Positions 1 through 9,541 of a stretch of DNA of 64,000 nucleotides are shown here, piece after piece. Position numbers and translations under genes: made by a program. The stretch comes from Echinicola rosea. GTDB taxonomy: Bacteria; Bacteroidota; Bacteroidia; Cytophagales; Cyclobacteriaceae. Numbering within the stretch: position 1 is the stretch's first letter; every line of letters starts with the position of its first letter. The notes under the pieces are model-generated. The model was given only the letters and a program-made list of their open reading frames with translations, ran no database searches and was not told the origin of the DNA. The DNA is taken from the NCBI RefSeq assembly GCF_005281475.1, contig NZ_CP040106.1:4244501-4308500 (forward strand). The letters run 5' to 3'.

Positions 1-477
1 ACGAGCTTGGTCGTTACTCCTAATGCGGTTGTGACGAGGGCTATGCCCCGGCACCGCGAAAATTGAGTTTATTAACTCAATACATCAAACCAATACAACT
101 TCCACCAAACCTTTCACTACTTATTCATTTCCGATACGGTGAAGACAACCTAAATCTGCAGTTCGTGTTATTGAGCTGCAAGCTCAAGGCTACTTCGTAC
201 CGGGGCACAGCCCTCTGTACAACCGGCGGGTGGGTACAACGAGCTTGGTCGTTACTCCTAATGCGGTTGTGACGAGGGCTATGCCCCGGCACCGCGAAAA
301 TTGAGTTTATTAACTCAATACATCATACCAATACAACTTCCATCAAACCCTTCACTACTTATTCATTTCCGATACGGTGAAGACAACCTAATCTGCAGTT
401 CGTGTTATTGAGCTGCAAGCTCAAGACTACTTCGTACCGGGGCACAGCCCTCGGTACAACCGGCGTGTGGGTACAAC
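1..477. repeat. 238-bp direct repeat, two tandem copies
   Basis: Positions 3-240 and 241-477 are nearly the same sequence, differing by a handful of substitutions and one deleted base. Each unit contains two small palindromes, one reading ttgagtttattaactcaa (64-81 and 301-318) and one reading ttgagctgcaagctcaa. A shorter fragment of the unit end recurs at about 478-510. The window starts inside a unit, so the array probably continues to the left. Short open frames inside it differ between copies and are not credible genes. Confidence 0.9.
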
Positions 478-770
478 GGGGGCTCAGCCCTCGGTACAAC
501 AATGACAGCAGAGGTAACGGGCGAGTACCAAGGATGTTGGTCACTACAGTCTCTCAATAATCCCATTATTTGAACTATTTAAAAAACTTTAGCCATTATA
601 TCGTCATGCAAAGGTTTGCATTAATGCATATCAGTATTTTGTGCACTAAACCCGTGTAATTCACTATAATATTCACTAATTTTAAATAATTGTTTAAGAC
701 TAATACTCAACTAGTAAGGGAGATTAAACCATCAACCATTTTGCCCTACCAACTTAATAAGTTACACACC
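478..770. other. Intergenic region with weak promoter candidate
   Basis: Apart from a partial third unit of the preceding repeat at about 478-510, this is AT-rich non-coding sequence. TTTG at 615-618 followed by TATTTTG at 635-641 resembles the Bacteroidota promoter boxes but is one base short of TAnnTTTG and closely spaced, so it is only a weak candidate promoter for the phosphoesterase gene at 771. Confidence 0.35.
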
Positions 771-2693
771 ATGTTTTCTTTAAAAGCAAACGGAAAAGCT
801 GCTTTTCATTCCATTCTATTTTTTTCATGTTCATTGATGCTCCTATTGGTGGATAATCATGCTTTCGGCCAGAAAAACGACAATGTGCAAATCGCTTTTC
901 TGGCCGATGTGCATTTACAGGATGTGTACGCTGATTTAGGGGAAGGTGAATTTAAGGGAGTCTATCATCCCCAAACAGGGAAATATGCCACCATCCGAAC
1001 AATGAATGCCCAAATCCACTCTACCAGACTATTTAATGAAAACTATTTCGCCTTCCATGAAGCACTGAAGGAAGTGGTCGCTCAAGGTATAAAAATAGTC
1101 GTATTGCCGGGGGATTTCAGCGATGATGGCCAACCGATGAACCTAAAAGCACTAAACAGCATTCTTTCCGAGTTTAGTGAAGCATACGGCCTACGTTTTT
1201 ACCTTACCACGGGAAACCACGATCCGGTTACCGCTACAAGGAGCCCTGGCGGTAAATATGATTTTATGGGACCTGGAGGCAAACCACAAGCATTGGTCAG
1301 TGATACTAGCTACCTAAGACACCATCTTCCAGCAGACTTGCCCGTGGCTTTTTCGGATCAAATTGCCTATGGTGGTTATCTGGACATTTTGGAAGAGCTG
1401 GGAGTCTTTGGTTTTTATCCTTCTGAGGAAGACGTTTTTTGGACGCATCCATTCGAAGCATTGGACTATGAAGGCTATAGCTTCCAAAAAGCCGAAAAAA
1501 ATGCAGTATTGGCCAATCGGTACTTTGATATCTCTGCTGCTGACTCCCTTCTGGACCTCAGTTACCTGGTAGAGCCTGTGGAAGGAATTTGGCTACTGGG
1601 CATCGATGCCAACGTTTACTTTCCTGTGGGAGGAACGGGGATTTTTAAAGGATCCAGTGTAGGCTTTAACCTTGCCAAAGACCAAAAAAGCCACCAACTG
1701 GAATGGATCAAAAAAATCGCCAAAGAAGCCGAAAAAAGAGGAAAAATCTTGGTTTCATTTAGTCATTATCCTCTGGTCGAGTTCAACGATGGCACCGATA
1801 AACTGCTCAAAAAGACTTTTGGTCCTGAAAAATTCCAATTGACACGTAGTCCGCTGCCTGCCATCTCTGCCGCCTACGCAGATGCAGGCATCAAAGTACA
1901 CGTGGCCGGACATATGCACATCAATGACACCGGCATCTTTACGTCAGAAATCGACAACACCTTGGTCAATGTACAAGTGCCTTCCTTAGCGGCCTATCCA
2001 CCGGCATTTAAAGTATTGACTTTTGATCAACCCGGTAAAATAGAAGTGGAAACCCACCGTCTCCGAAAAGTCCAAAGAATGGATGAATTCTTCACGCTGT
2101 ATAAAATGGAACACGACCATTTGACGGCGCAACATGAACCTGCTATCTGGAAAGAAAACATCCTAAACGCTACCACTTACCTGGATTACACCAGCCACCA
2201 TCTTAAGGAACTGGTCAGGCTTCGGTTTATTCCAAATGACTGGCCCGAAAACCACACAGGTAAATTGTTATCGCTTACCGGGATGGAATTGGCATACTGG
2301 GCTACACTAGAAAACAGCGATCTTCGAAATAAATTCTTGACCGATAAAACACCCAACCCCAAGCTTTTTAAGCAGTTCTCAAACAGCCTTAAGCGCCAGG
2401 GGATCAAAAAATCATGGTTGGCCGATCTGGGTGGGCAGGAGCTAATCACAGCATTTTATTTTGTCAAAAATGGAGATCAGTTGGCTGAGGAAGACATGGG
2501 GAAGACAACGTGGAAGGCCACAACATACCTGATGGAATCCATCTCCAACTTAACTCCCGATAAAAAGGAAGCCTTTGGACAATTTATGGTCAATTTTTCC
2601 AGTATATTCCATTCCATGTTAGCGGATATTCCTTCAGATCATTTTATGATCGATCTCGTGCAAGGCACTATAGAATCAAAGTTAAGAGATTGA
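771..2693 (+). CDS. Secreted calcineurin-like metallophosphoesterase
   Basis: Predicted exported hydrolase of phosphoester bonds using a dinuclear metal centre; the substrate is not evident. The ATG at 771 is chosen over an upstream TTG at 690 because it is followed at once by a hydrophobic signal peptide ending near AFGQ, giving 640 aa. The metallophosphoesterase motifs appear in order: DVH (46-48), GD (114-115), GNHD (148-151), an SHYP segment (about 331-334) and GHMH (380-383). The roughly 230 residues after the catalytic domain are not recognised. The gene stands alone and converges on the LacI-type gene to its right; a foldback repeat lies between them. Family assignment is firm, physiological role unknown. 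Confidence 0.88.
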   Translation: MFSLKANGKAAFHSILFFSCSLMLLLVDNHAFGQKNDNVQIAFLADVHLQDVYADLGEGEFKGVYHPQTGKYATIRTMNAQIHSTRLFNENYFAFHEALKEVVAQGIKIVVLPGDFSDDGQPMNLKALNSILSEFSEAYGLRFYLTTGNHDPVTATRSPGGKYDFMGPGGKPQALVSDTSYLRHHLPADLPVAFSDQIAYGGYLDILEELGVFGFYPSEEDVFWTHPFEALDYEGYSFQKAEKNAVLANRYFDISAADSLLDLSYLVEPVEGIWLLGIDANVYFPVGGTGIFKGSSVGFNLAKDQKSHQLEWIKKIAKEAEKRGKILVSFSHYPLVEFNDGTDKLLKKTFGPEKFQLTRSPLPAISAAYADAGIKVHVAGHMHINDTGIFTSEIDNTLVNVQVPSLAAYPPAFKVLTFDQPGKIEVETHRLRKVQRMDEFFTLYKMEHDHLTAQHEPAIWKENILNATTYLDYTSHHLKELVRLRFIPNDWPENHTGKLLSLTGMELAYWATLENSDLRNKFLTDKTPNPKLFKQFSNSLKRQGIKKSWLADLGGQELITAFYFVKNGDQLAEEDMGKTTWKATTYLMESISNLTPDKKEAFGQFMVNFSSIFHSMLADIPSDHFMIDLVQGTIESKLRD

Positions 2694-2752
2694 TTCGCCC
2701 AGAATTACGCAAAACAAGCCACGAATTGATTGGTGGGAATAATCACTATTTG

Positions 2753-2806
2753 AACCCGCTTTATGCACTAGCCTATCTATTTCGATTCCTAATGCATAAA
2801 ACGGGG
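2753..2806. repeat. Short foldback repeat (family R2), terminator-like
   Basis: ttatgcactag (2761-2771) and ctaatgcataa (2789-2799) form an inverted pair, extended by ACCCG/CGGGGT outside. The same ends flank a longer version at 58864-59029, so this is an internally deleted copy of a dispersed repeat. It sits between two convergent stop codons and could end transcription from both sides. The left edge AACCCGCTTT (2753-2762) corresponds to the motif at which another repeat family, R1, appears to be inserted near 58.56 kb. Confidence 0.65.
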
Positions 2807-2817
2807 TGAAGGCCTTT

Positions 2818-3843
2818 TTACAAATCTTTGGATGATTTTCGGATGATGAGTTCAGGTTTTAGCAGTTCATACCGATAATGCGGGTTATCGATTTCAGACG
2901 AAAGGTGGTTCATCAGAATCTTCGAAGAAAGCATCCCAAGCTCATATACAGGCTGCCAAACAGAAGTCAGGGAGGGGTGAAAATATTTACTATAAGGCTC
3001 ATCATCAAACCCAACGATAGAAATATCCTCTGGAATCCTTAGTCCTCGCTCACGGATAATCGCCATCGCCCCAATCGCCACGGCGTCGTTTATTGCAAAA
3101 ATCGCATCAGGTGGTGAATGGAGGTTCAGCAGCAGTTTGGTCGCTTCTTCCCCATCTTCGGAGGTAAACCCTTCTACCCTTTCGATCAAGTCCTCTTCGA
3201 CTGACAAGTGGTGCTTTTGCAAGGCTTTGGCATAGCCGTCCATTCGGTGTTGACAGGTAGTCAGGTTTTTGGGGCCTGCAATATGAGCAATCCGCCTACA
3301 CCCCGTTTTGATCAAGTACTCTACAGCTTGAAAAGCTCCATCAAAATCATCTACCAATACCCTATCCGCTTCAAAACCGGGACAATCCCTATCAAATACC
3401 ACCACTGGAATCCCTGAAGTCCTTAGCCGCTCAAGGTGTGAAAATTTCATGGTTTTGGAGGCCGGGGAAATCAGAAAACCATCTACCCTGTTCAGGGCGA
3501 GTGTTTCGATCAGCTTTTGTTCCTCTTCGAAGGATTCATTGGATTGGCAGATCACCAGCTTGTAGCCTGCTTCATTTACCATATCCTGGACACCGCTGAT
3601 GACCGTAGAAAAAAAATAACTGGTGATCTCCGGAACGATCACTCCAATGGTCTTGGTCCTTTTGCTCAAAAGGCTTACGGCAAGCATATTGGGTTGATAA
3701 TCCATTTGCTTGGCCATTTTGATTACCGCTTGCTTGGTTTCGTTGCTGATGGACGGACTATCGTGCAAGGCCCGGGAAACGGTGGAAGCGGCGATATTCA
3801 ACGCCCTGGCAATGTCGGTTATGGTGCTGGGTCTTTTTTTCAT
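2818..3843 (-). CDS. LacI/GalR-family transcriptional regulator
   Basis: DNA-binding repressor-type regulator, 341 aa. The N terminus has the LacI helix-turn-helix with TITDIARALNIAASTVSRAL (residues 6-25), followed by the hinge and a periplasmic-binding-protein-like effector domain beginning at KTIGVIVPEITSYFF. The PxxISIVGFDDEP segment near the C terminus is typical of the family. The effector is probably a sugar or related metabolite, but no sugar-use genes adjoin it: the divergent neighbours are the FISUMP lipoproteins and the convergent neighbour is a phosphoesterase. Its targets may therefore lie elsewhere. Confidence 0.92.
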   Translation of the reverse strand: MKKRPSTITDIARALNIAASTVSRALHDSPSISNETKQAVIKMAKQMDYQPNMLAVSLLSKRTKTIGVIVPEITSYFFSTVISGVQDMVNEAGYKLVICQSNESFEEEQKLIETLALNRVDGFLISPASKTMKFSHLERLRTSGIPVVVFDRDCPGFEADRVLVDDFDGAFQAVEYLIKTGCRRIAHIAGPKNLTTCQHRMDGYAKALQKHHLSVEEDLIERVEGFTSEDGEEATKLLLNLHSPPDAIFAINDAVAIGAMAIIRERGLRIPEDISIVGFDDEPYSKYFHPSLTSVWQPVYELGMLSSKILMNHLSSEIDNPHYRYELLKPELIIRKSSKDL

Positions 3844-4204
3844 ACAGCTATCAAGATATCAAAAATGAAGATGAATTATAGTCTTTTTGGTTTCAAAACA
3901 ATTATTCTTACAACAAAATAGCTCTTTCCTGCCTCTGGAATTCTGTAACCCGCTGGATTCAAAGTGGGATCTATATGGATTATAGTGGGTAAAGACAAGA
4001 GACCGGTTATTTTACCGTTAATTCATGATCCTTTTCAATGGGGATTTTCTGTTCTGCCTTGAGGTATTTGACGTTAATGAATCAAAGAAGTGGGCTGGAA
4101 AAGGCGCAGGATTGTCTGACGTGAATCAGCACAAAAATCTGGTTTACAGCTCAAATAGAGGAGTTTTCCTGCGCGAGTGCTGGCTTTGATTTTAGTCAAA
4201 TACC
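3844..4204. other. Intergenic region, no gene seen
   Basis: This is the upstream side of the LacI-type gene. No convincing open frame or RNA structure is visible before the repeat fragment that begins near 4205. A LacI operator may lie here, but I cannot point to a clear palindrome. Confidence 0.4.
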
Positions 4205-4300
4205 TCACAGCAGCGGGGTTTTTTGGTTACTTTTTTCACCTGAAGGAAAAAAGTAACAAAGTATCGAGCTGAAAGCCAAGCTAGAATTTGGCAAACAAAG
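4205..4300. repeat. Dispersed hairpin repeat, R1-like fragment
   Basis: A perfect 12-bp stem, gttacttttttc (4226-4237) with gaaaaaagtaac (4246-4257), sits in sequence related to the right half of the two R1 elements (about 26475-26560 and 58735-58800). The shared text includes gcggggtttt before the hairpin and a gag.tgaaa.cca.gcta-like stretch after it. It lacks the terminal inverted repeats, so it looks like a decayed or partial copy. Confidence 0.6.
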
Positions 4301-4430
4301 TAAACGTTACCCACAGTAAATCATAAAGAACCTCAAAGTGCTTATTGCTATTGTTTACGGTGAAATTATTTACAAATACACTTATTAGCTTATCATATAC
4401 AAATAAAAATATTACACAATAAAAAGTTCA

Positions 4431-4438
4431 TAAATTTG
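4431..4438 (+). promoter_or_regulatory. Candidate -7 promoter box TAAATTTG
   Basis: TAAATTTG matches the Bacteroidota -7 consensus TAnnTTTG and would place transcription start about 40 bases before the first lipoprotein ATG at 4487. No clear TTTG -33 box was found at the expected spacing, so support is modest. Confidence 0.35.
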
Positions 4439-4486
4439 TAAATTTAAACTAGTAATTTTTCAAAAAACTCAAAAACCAATTTTGTA

Positions 4487-5902
4487 ATGAATAAATCTCC
4501 TTACTACTTTCTACTGCTTATATTTCTTTTTGTATCAGGCTGCGTGCAGGAAAGCATCGAAGAACCCAAAATGGGGACAGTTACCTTCTCCAAAGTCACT
4601 TTTGAGCATTTTGGGAATATGTCGCCAAACGGACGGATAGCGGCCGAATCGGAATGGAAGCATATCTTCGCAGAATCTGCCACGCTGCTCATCACCAACA
4701 AGGCCACTGGACAGGAATACACGTTGGAGTACGATCCCAATGACTTCACGGAAGCCTATCAGATCCAGCTGCCCTTTGGGGAATACTCGGTGTTCTCGGA
4801 AGTGGAAGGCGGGGATTTTGAGACCTTCCTGCCCTTTACCATTTCTGGGGAATTTACCTTGGACGAAACCAGCTTGGACATCAGCCTACAGGGCAGCACC
4901 GAATACGGGCTGGTGACGGTAAAAAAGGAATTTGTCCAATCCGCCAACCTCGACGGTGCGCATGAACTCGTGATCTGTGACCAAGGAAAGATCCTTTACC
5001 TATACGTCAAAGCAGGCCTATCTCCCACCCTCACCATCTATGAAAACTTCAATGGCCAAGCCCTGCAAAAGGAACTGGCCATTTCGGCTTACAATCATTA
5101 TCACTTTTTCCTCAAACTGACCGAAAGTCAAGGAACGGTAAACTTTATTGAATTGGCCATTGGGCCATTTGAGTATCATGAGGAATATTTTGAGATCGGT
5201 GGAAAAAATAATGACGGCACCGTTACCGATGCAGATGGTAATGTGTATGGAGTGGTAAAAATAGGTGAGCAATATTGGTTAGCAGAAAATCTTCGTGCAA
5301 CCACCTATTGCGATGGTACACCATTGGAAACCCATATACTGCCATTATATACCTATGTTATAACATTAGGCTTTAATGAACAGCCTGATTACGCCTTAGT
5401 AAAGGATGATTACTTTACCTCCGAAAATATTTATTACTACAGTCGTGAAGTAGTAATGAATGAAAAGAATATTTGCCCATGCAACTGGCATGTATCAACC
5501 GAGGAGGATTGGATAAAACTCCTCCGCTACATTAATGTCCCAGATGAAGACCTAAATATGAACGTAAGTGGGAATGACCAAAAAGTGGCCGACAAACTCA
5601 TGGCAATGGACTGGCCAAACAGCAACGGTCATTTGCATCCTGAAGTGAATATCACCAATTCTACGGGATTTACAGCCTATCCTCATGGTTACTTCCGTTA
5701 TGAAAGTGATGAGTCTGGAGAAGGGCTTTTTAGAGGCCACCCACAGCAAGCTTGGTGGTGGTCTTCCAAAAATGATTCCTTATTCACACGAATGATCCAG
5801 CCACTTAATAGCAGGACTTATCCTTCAGCAATTCACAAAAGCTTCAATTCGGAGCGGTACTGGCATGAGATAGTGGTGAACATCCGATGTGTCAAAGACT
5901 AA
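4487..5902 (+). CDS. FISUMP-domain lipoprotein, copy 1
   Basis: Predicted surface or periplasmic lipoprotein, 471 aa, with signal peptide and lipobox (FVSGC, Cys19). Residues about 25-240 form an uncharacterised beta-rich domain; residues 246-471 match the Fibrobacter-succinogenes-major-paralogue type domain, with VTDADGNVYGVVKIGEQYW, a CPCNWHVST segment and a C-terminal NIRCVKD. That domain is common in Bacteroidota surface proteins and has no known enzymatic role. The next gene, 24 bp downstream, is a paralogue. The N-terminal domains are nearly identical while the FISUMP domains differ much more. Function unknown; a cell-surface role is inferred. Confidence 0.85.
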   Translation: MNKSPYYFLLLIFLFVSGCVQESIEEPKMGTVTFSKVTFEHFGNMSPNGRIAAESEWKHIFAESATLLITNKATGQEYTLEYDPNDFTEAYQIQLPFGEYSVFSEVEGGDFETFLPFTISGEFTLDETSLDISLQGSTEYGLVTVKKEFVQSANLDGAHELVICDQGKILYLYVKAGLSPTLTIYENFNGQALQKELAISAYNHYHFFLKLTESQGTVNFIELAIGPFEYHEEYFEIGGKNNDGTVTDADGNVYGVVKIGEQYWLAENLRATTYCDGTPLETHILPLYTYVITLGFNEQPDYALVKDDYFTSENIYYYSREVVMNEKNICPCNWHVSTEEDWIKLLRYINVPDEDLNMNVSGNDQKVADKLMAMDWPNSNGHLHPEVNITNSTGFTAYPHGYFRYESDESGEGLFRGHPQQAWWWSSKNDSLFTRMIQPLNSRTYPSAIHKSFNSERYWHEIVVNIRCVKD

Positions 5903-5926
5903 TAGCCACCATAACCTGAATTTACC

Positions 5927-7345
5927 ATGAAACACTACCTATCCCTTTTTATCCTCTGCGTATTCCTCGTCACCAGCTGTGTACAGGAAAGCATCGAAGA
6001 ACCCAAGATGGGTACGGTGAGTTTTTCCAAGGTCACTTTTGAGCACTTTGGTAATGTCTCGCCAAACGGCCGAATAGCAGCCGAATCAGAATGGAAGCAT
6101 ATCTTCACCGAATCGGCCACGCTGCTCATTACCAACAAGGCCACTGGACAGGAATACACGCTGGAGTACGATCCCAATGACTTCACAGAAGCCTATCAGC
6201 TCCAGCTGCCCTTTGGGGAATACACAATATTCTCGGAAGTGGAAGGCGGGGATTTTGAGACCTTCCTGCCCTTTACCATTTCTGGGGAATTTACCTTGGA
6301 CGAAACCAGCCTGGACATCAGCCTGCAAGGCAGTACGGAATACGGGCTGGTGACGGTGAAGAAGGAATTTGTCCAATCCGCCAACCTTGACGGTGAGTAT
6401 GAACTGGTGATCTGTGACCAAGGAAAGATCCTTTACCTATACGCCAAAGCAGGCCTATCTCCCACCCTCACCATCTATGAAAACTTCAATGGCCAAGCCC
6501 TGCAAAAGGAACTGGCCATTTCGGCTTACAACCATTACCACCACTATCTCAAATTGACCGAAAGTCAAGGGAAGGTGAACTTTATCGAGCTGGCCATTGG
6601 GCCATTTGAGTACCATGAGGAATACTTTGAGATCGGTGGAGAAGGAGAAATCACCAGCGTGACCGATGCGGATGGCAATGTCTATGAAGTGGTAAAAATC
6701 GGCAATCAGTACTGGATGGCGGAAAATCTTCGAGCAGTTACCTATTGTGACGGCACGCCTTTGGAGACATTTATGCCACCTGGCATTACCATGTCCTATG
6801 GCTTTAACGAACAGCCCGATTATGCTTTCATAAAAGCAGATAGATACACCTCCGAAAACAATTATTACTACAATCGAGAAGTGGCTAGGAATGAAAAGAA
6901 TATTTGCCCATGCAATTGGCATGTATCGACCGATGAAGACTGGATGGAGCTTGAGCGCTACCTAGGTATACCTGAGTCCGACCTCTATAGCCGTAAAAGA
7001 GGCTACGACCAAGAAGCAGCCGACCAACAGATGGCACTGGACTGGCCTGATATCTATGGTGCAGTACCTCCGGAATTGGACATCACCAACTCCACGGGAT
7101 TTACCGCTTACCCAAATGGCCGCTGGATTTATGACATTGACGAAACAGGCGAAGGACTTCGCTGGAATGCTTTTTCGTCCCATGCCTGGTGGTGGTCTCC
7201 CAAAGAAGATTCGCTAAAAATGAGAAGTGTTCAATCTGGAAACTTCTCAGTGTCACCTGAAGAAGTTTCCGCCATTTACCGAATGGGCAGCTCTGATGGA
7301 GCACGAGATGGCCATATTTTGAGTATCCGGTGTGTCAAGGATTAA
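5927..7345 (+). CDS. FISUMP-domain lipoprotein, copy 2
   Basis: Tandem paralogue of the preceding lipoprotein, 472 aa, lipobox LVTSC with Cys18. Between residues about 25 and 238 I count about 12 substitutions relative to copy 1, with long identical stretches at DNA level (for example around 6421-6530 against 4981-5090). From residue 245 the FISUMP domain is clearly diverged, though VTDADGNVY, AENLRA, NEKNICPCNWHVST and the terminal IRCVKD are kept. The signal peptides also differ. The pattern suggests duplication followed by gene conversion of the middle, or selection for a variable C-terminal domain. Its stop codon abuts the stop of the convergent phosphate transporter with no base between. 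Confidence 0.85.
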   Translation: MKHYLSLFILCVFLVTSCVQESIEEPKMGTVSFSKVTFEHFGNVSPNGRIAAESEWKHIFTESATLLITNKATGQEYTLEYDPNDFTEAYQLQLPFGEYTIFSEVEGGDFETFLPFTISGEFTLDETSLDISLQGSTEYGLVTVKKEFVQSANLDGEYELVICDQGKILYLYAKAGLSPTLTIYENFNGQALQKELAISAYNHYHHYLKLTESQGKVNFIELAIGPFEYHEEYFEIGGEGEITSVTDADGNVYEVVKIGNQYWMAENLRAVTYCDGTPLETFMPPGITMSYGFNEQPDYAFIKADRYTSENNYYYNREVARNEKNICPCNWHVSTDEDWMELERYLGIPESDLYSRKRGYDQEAADQQMALDWPDIYGAVPPELDITNSTGFTAYPNGRWIYDIDETGEGLRWNAFSSHAWWWSPKEDSLKMRSVQSGNFSVSPEEVSAIYRMGSSDGARDGHILSIRCVKD

Positions 7346-8368
7346 TCAAACCAAAAATACCAAGGTCAACACATAAGCCACCAGAAACGCAAAGATCGGA
7401 GCTACCGCCCAAACCAGAAAAAACTTCCTGACGGTGGGTTTTCGGAAAGTGGCCTTGGTGCCATCCTTGCTGATGCTCAGCGCAATAAAAGCCGCGCCAT
7501 TCAGCTGAACAAGCGAAGTGGGAATTCCCTGCATGATGGAGGCATAAAGCAGCAAACTGGCCACGATCATCGCAATCACCGTCGCATGGAAAGGCGTGGG
7601 CTCCACAATGCCCTTGCCAGTAGCTTTGGTGACCTTATGCCCCATCAGCGAACTCCCGATCGCAAAGCATGGCGCCACGATCAACACCGATAAAATGATA
7701 ATGGGCAAGAAATTTTCGATGGCCTCACCCCCAATTTCATTGGCAGTAAGTGAGGCAATCGGTGCGGCGGCATTGGCCACGTTATTGGCGCCAATGGAAA
7801 AGGCTACGTAAAGTGAGGAAAAAATCAAGAGACCCTTTAGCACTGGATGCGTGGACAATTGTTTGTAATCGGAAGTAAGCATCTTTTTCTGGACTAATGG
7901 AAACACCCATCTGCTCAGCACCAGCATCAATCCAAAAGCGACCACCGGTAATATCAACCAAGTAGGCAAAATCACATAGAAAAATTGTCGACTGTCAAAA
8001 ACACCCAACGCTGTCGCCGCGCCTGCAATAGACAAAACCGTTGACTGGCTGGTGGACTGGGGCACGCCAAGTAAATTGGCAATCAAAAGTGAAAGGCTAA
8101 TGGACAGGAGAATCAAAGAAGTGGCTTCTGGTGTAAAAAAAGAAGGATCCAACAAGCCCTTTCCCAAGGTCAATGACACTTCCTTACCAGCCAATAAAGC
8201 TCCTACCAGCACCATAATCCCAAATAATCCCGGGATCAAACTCCTGCGGATGACACTCGCCCCATAGGCTGCTGAAAAAGCCGGTGCCGTACCACTTCCT
8301 CCCATATTTACCGCTAAAAACATGGCTAATAAAAATGGAATGGTAAGGGAATTAAACAGCTCTGACAT
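7346..8368 (-). CDS. PiT-family inorganic phosphate transporter
   Basis: Inner-membrane phosphate permease driven by cation symport, 340 aa, about ten hydrophobic segments. The PiT repeat signature appears as FSIGANNVANAAAPIASLTA in the middle of the protein; the N-terminal counterpart is weaker (NMGGSGTAPAFSAAYGA). GxxQSTSQS (VPQSTSQSTV) and GIPTSLVQ also fit the family. The length is short for PiT proteins but usual for the compact bacterial form. There is no adjacent PhoU-like gene. Upstream, CAAAAATA at 8413-8420 reads TATTTTTG on the coding strand and could be its -7 box. Confidence 0.9.
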   Translation of the reverse strand: MSELFNSLTIPFLLAMFLAVNMGGSGTAPAFSAAYGASVIRRSLIPGLFGIMVLVGALLAGKEVSLTLGKGLLDPSFFTPEATSLILLSISLSLLIANLLGVPQSTSQSTVLSIAGAATALGVFDSRQFFYVILPTWLILPVVAFGLMLVLSRWVFPLVQKKMLTSDYKQLSTHPVLKGLLIFSSLYVAFSIGANNVANAAAPIASLTANEIGGEAIENFLPIIILSVLIVAPCFAIGSSLMGHKVTKATGKGIVEPTPFHATVIAMIVASLLLYASIMQGIPTSLVQLNGAAFIALSISKDGTKATFRKPTVRKFFLVWAVAPIFAFLVAYVLTLVFLV

Positions 8369-8620
8369 AATACCGTTGTGAAAACAGGTGAGAATATTAA
8401 TTTAACAAGTGGCAAAAATAGCAAATAAACACATAAACCCTATATGTTTAATAGGGATTATAACTTTTAACCAGTTCCCGTTCAAAAAATCTACACAGCT
8501 CAGTCATGGACAATCGCCTCCTACTCTGTAGGGAAAGCATTTTTCGTAAAGACCAACTATCAACTGAGTTAAAAACTTAATGCCAGTTAGTTCCGCAGCA
8601 CAGCTGTCGGAACAACTTTT
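8369..8620. other. Intergenic region before the tandem array
   Basis: AT-rich non-coding stretch containing the candidate -7 box of the phosphate transporter (8413-8420, minus strand). Nothing else could be assigned. Confidence 0.4.
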
Positions 8621-9465
8621 TTTTTTACAAACACCTTCGTGCCTTGGCGAATTAGTGGCTTCCTTTTTTTGCCATAAAGACACGAAGGCTCCAAGGGAAT
8701 TTTAGGGACAACTCTGCTCCTGCTTGCCCCAGTTTTTACAACACCTTCGTGCCTTGGCGACTTAGTGGCTTCCTTTTTTTGCCACAAAGACACGAAGACT
8801 CCAAGGGAATTTTAGGGACAACTCTGCTCCTGCTTGCCCAAGTTTTTACAAACACCTTCGTGCCTTGGCGGCTTAGTGGCTTCCTTTTTTTGCCATAAAG
8901 ACACGAAGACTCCAAGGGAATTTTAGGACAACTCTGCTCCTGCTTGCCCCAGTTTTTACAACACCTTCGTGCCTTGGCGACTTAGTGCCTTCTTTTTTTG
9001 CCACAAAGACACGAAGACTCTAAGGGAATTTTAGGGACGACTTTGCTCCTGCTTGCCCAAGTTTTTACAAACACCTTCGTGCCTTGGCGACTTAGTGGCT
9101 TCCTTTTTTGCCACAAAGACACGAAGACTCCAAGGGAATTTTAGGGACGACTTTGCTCCTGCTTGCCCAAGTTTTTACAAACACCTTCGTGCCTTGGCGG
9201 CTTAGTGGCTTCCTTTTTTTGCCACAAAGACACGAAGACTCCAAGGGAATTTTAGGGACGACTATGCTCCTGCTTGCCCAAGTTTTTACAAACACCTTCG
9301 TGCCTTGGCGGCTTAGTGGCTTCCTTTTTTTGCCACAAAGACACGAAGACTCCAAGGGAATTTTAGGGACAACTCTGCTCCTGCTTGCCCCAGTTTTTAC
9401 AACACCTTTGTGCCTTGGCGACTTAGTGGCTTCCTTTTTTTGCCACAAAAACCCGAAAACACCAT
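8621..9465. repeat. 110-bp tandem repeat array, about 7.5 units
   Basis: The marker acaccttcgtgccttggcg starts units at 8631, 8741, 8852, 8961, 9071, 9181, 9292 and 9402 (the last with one change), so the period is 109-111 bp and the last copy is partial. Each unit contains an imperfect inverted pair, cttcgtgccttggcg...tggc against gccacaaagacacgaag, around a T-run. Variation between units is mostly single bases. Long open frames on both strands inside the array (9092-9448 and 9108-9467) arise because the unit is nearly stop-free; they are not genes. No transposase or spacers are present, so it is neither CRISPR nor an IS. Confidence 0.93.
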
Positions 9466-9541
9466 GAAAACCCTCGTCTTGGAATCATGGTTTGATCAGG
9501 AATTAATCCGGCTTGTCAGATAAAAGTTATGGAAGACGGGT

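Noticed and set aside
63..544. Short genes in the 238-bp repeats
   Set aside because: The frames differ between the two copies because of a one-base deletion and lack any signal or domain.
8621..9465. CRISPR array
   Set aside because: Units are about 110 bp and repeat end to end with no unique spacers, and no cas genes are nearby.
9092..9467. Two overlapping repeat-protein genes on opposite strands
   Set aside because: The frames exist only because a nearly stop-free tandem unit is repeated; neither starts nor ends like a gene.
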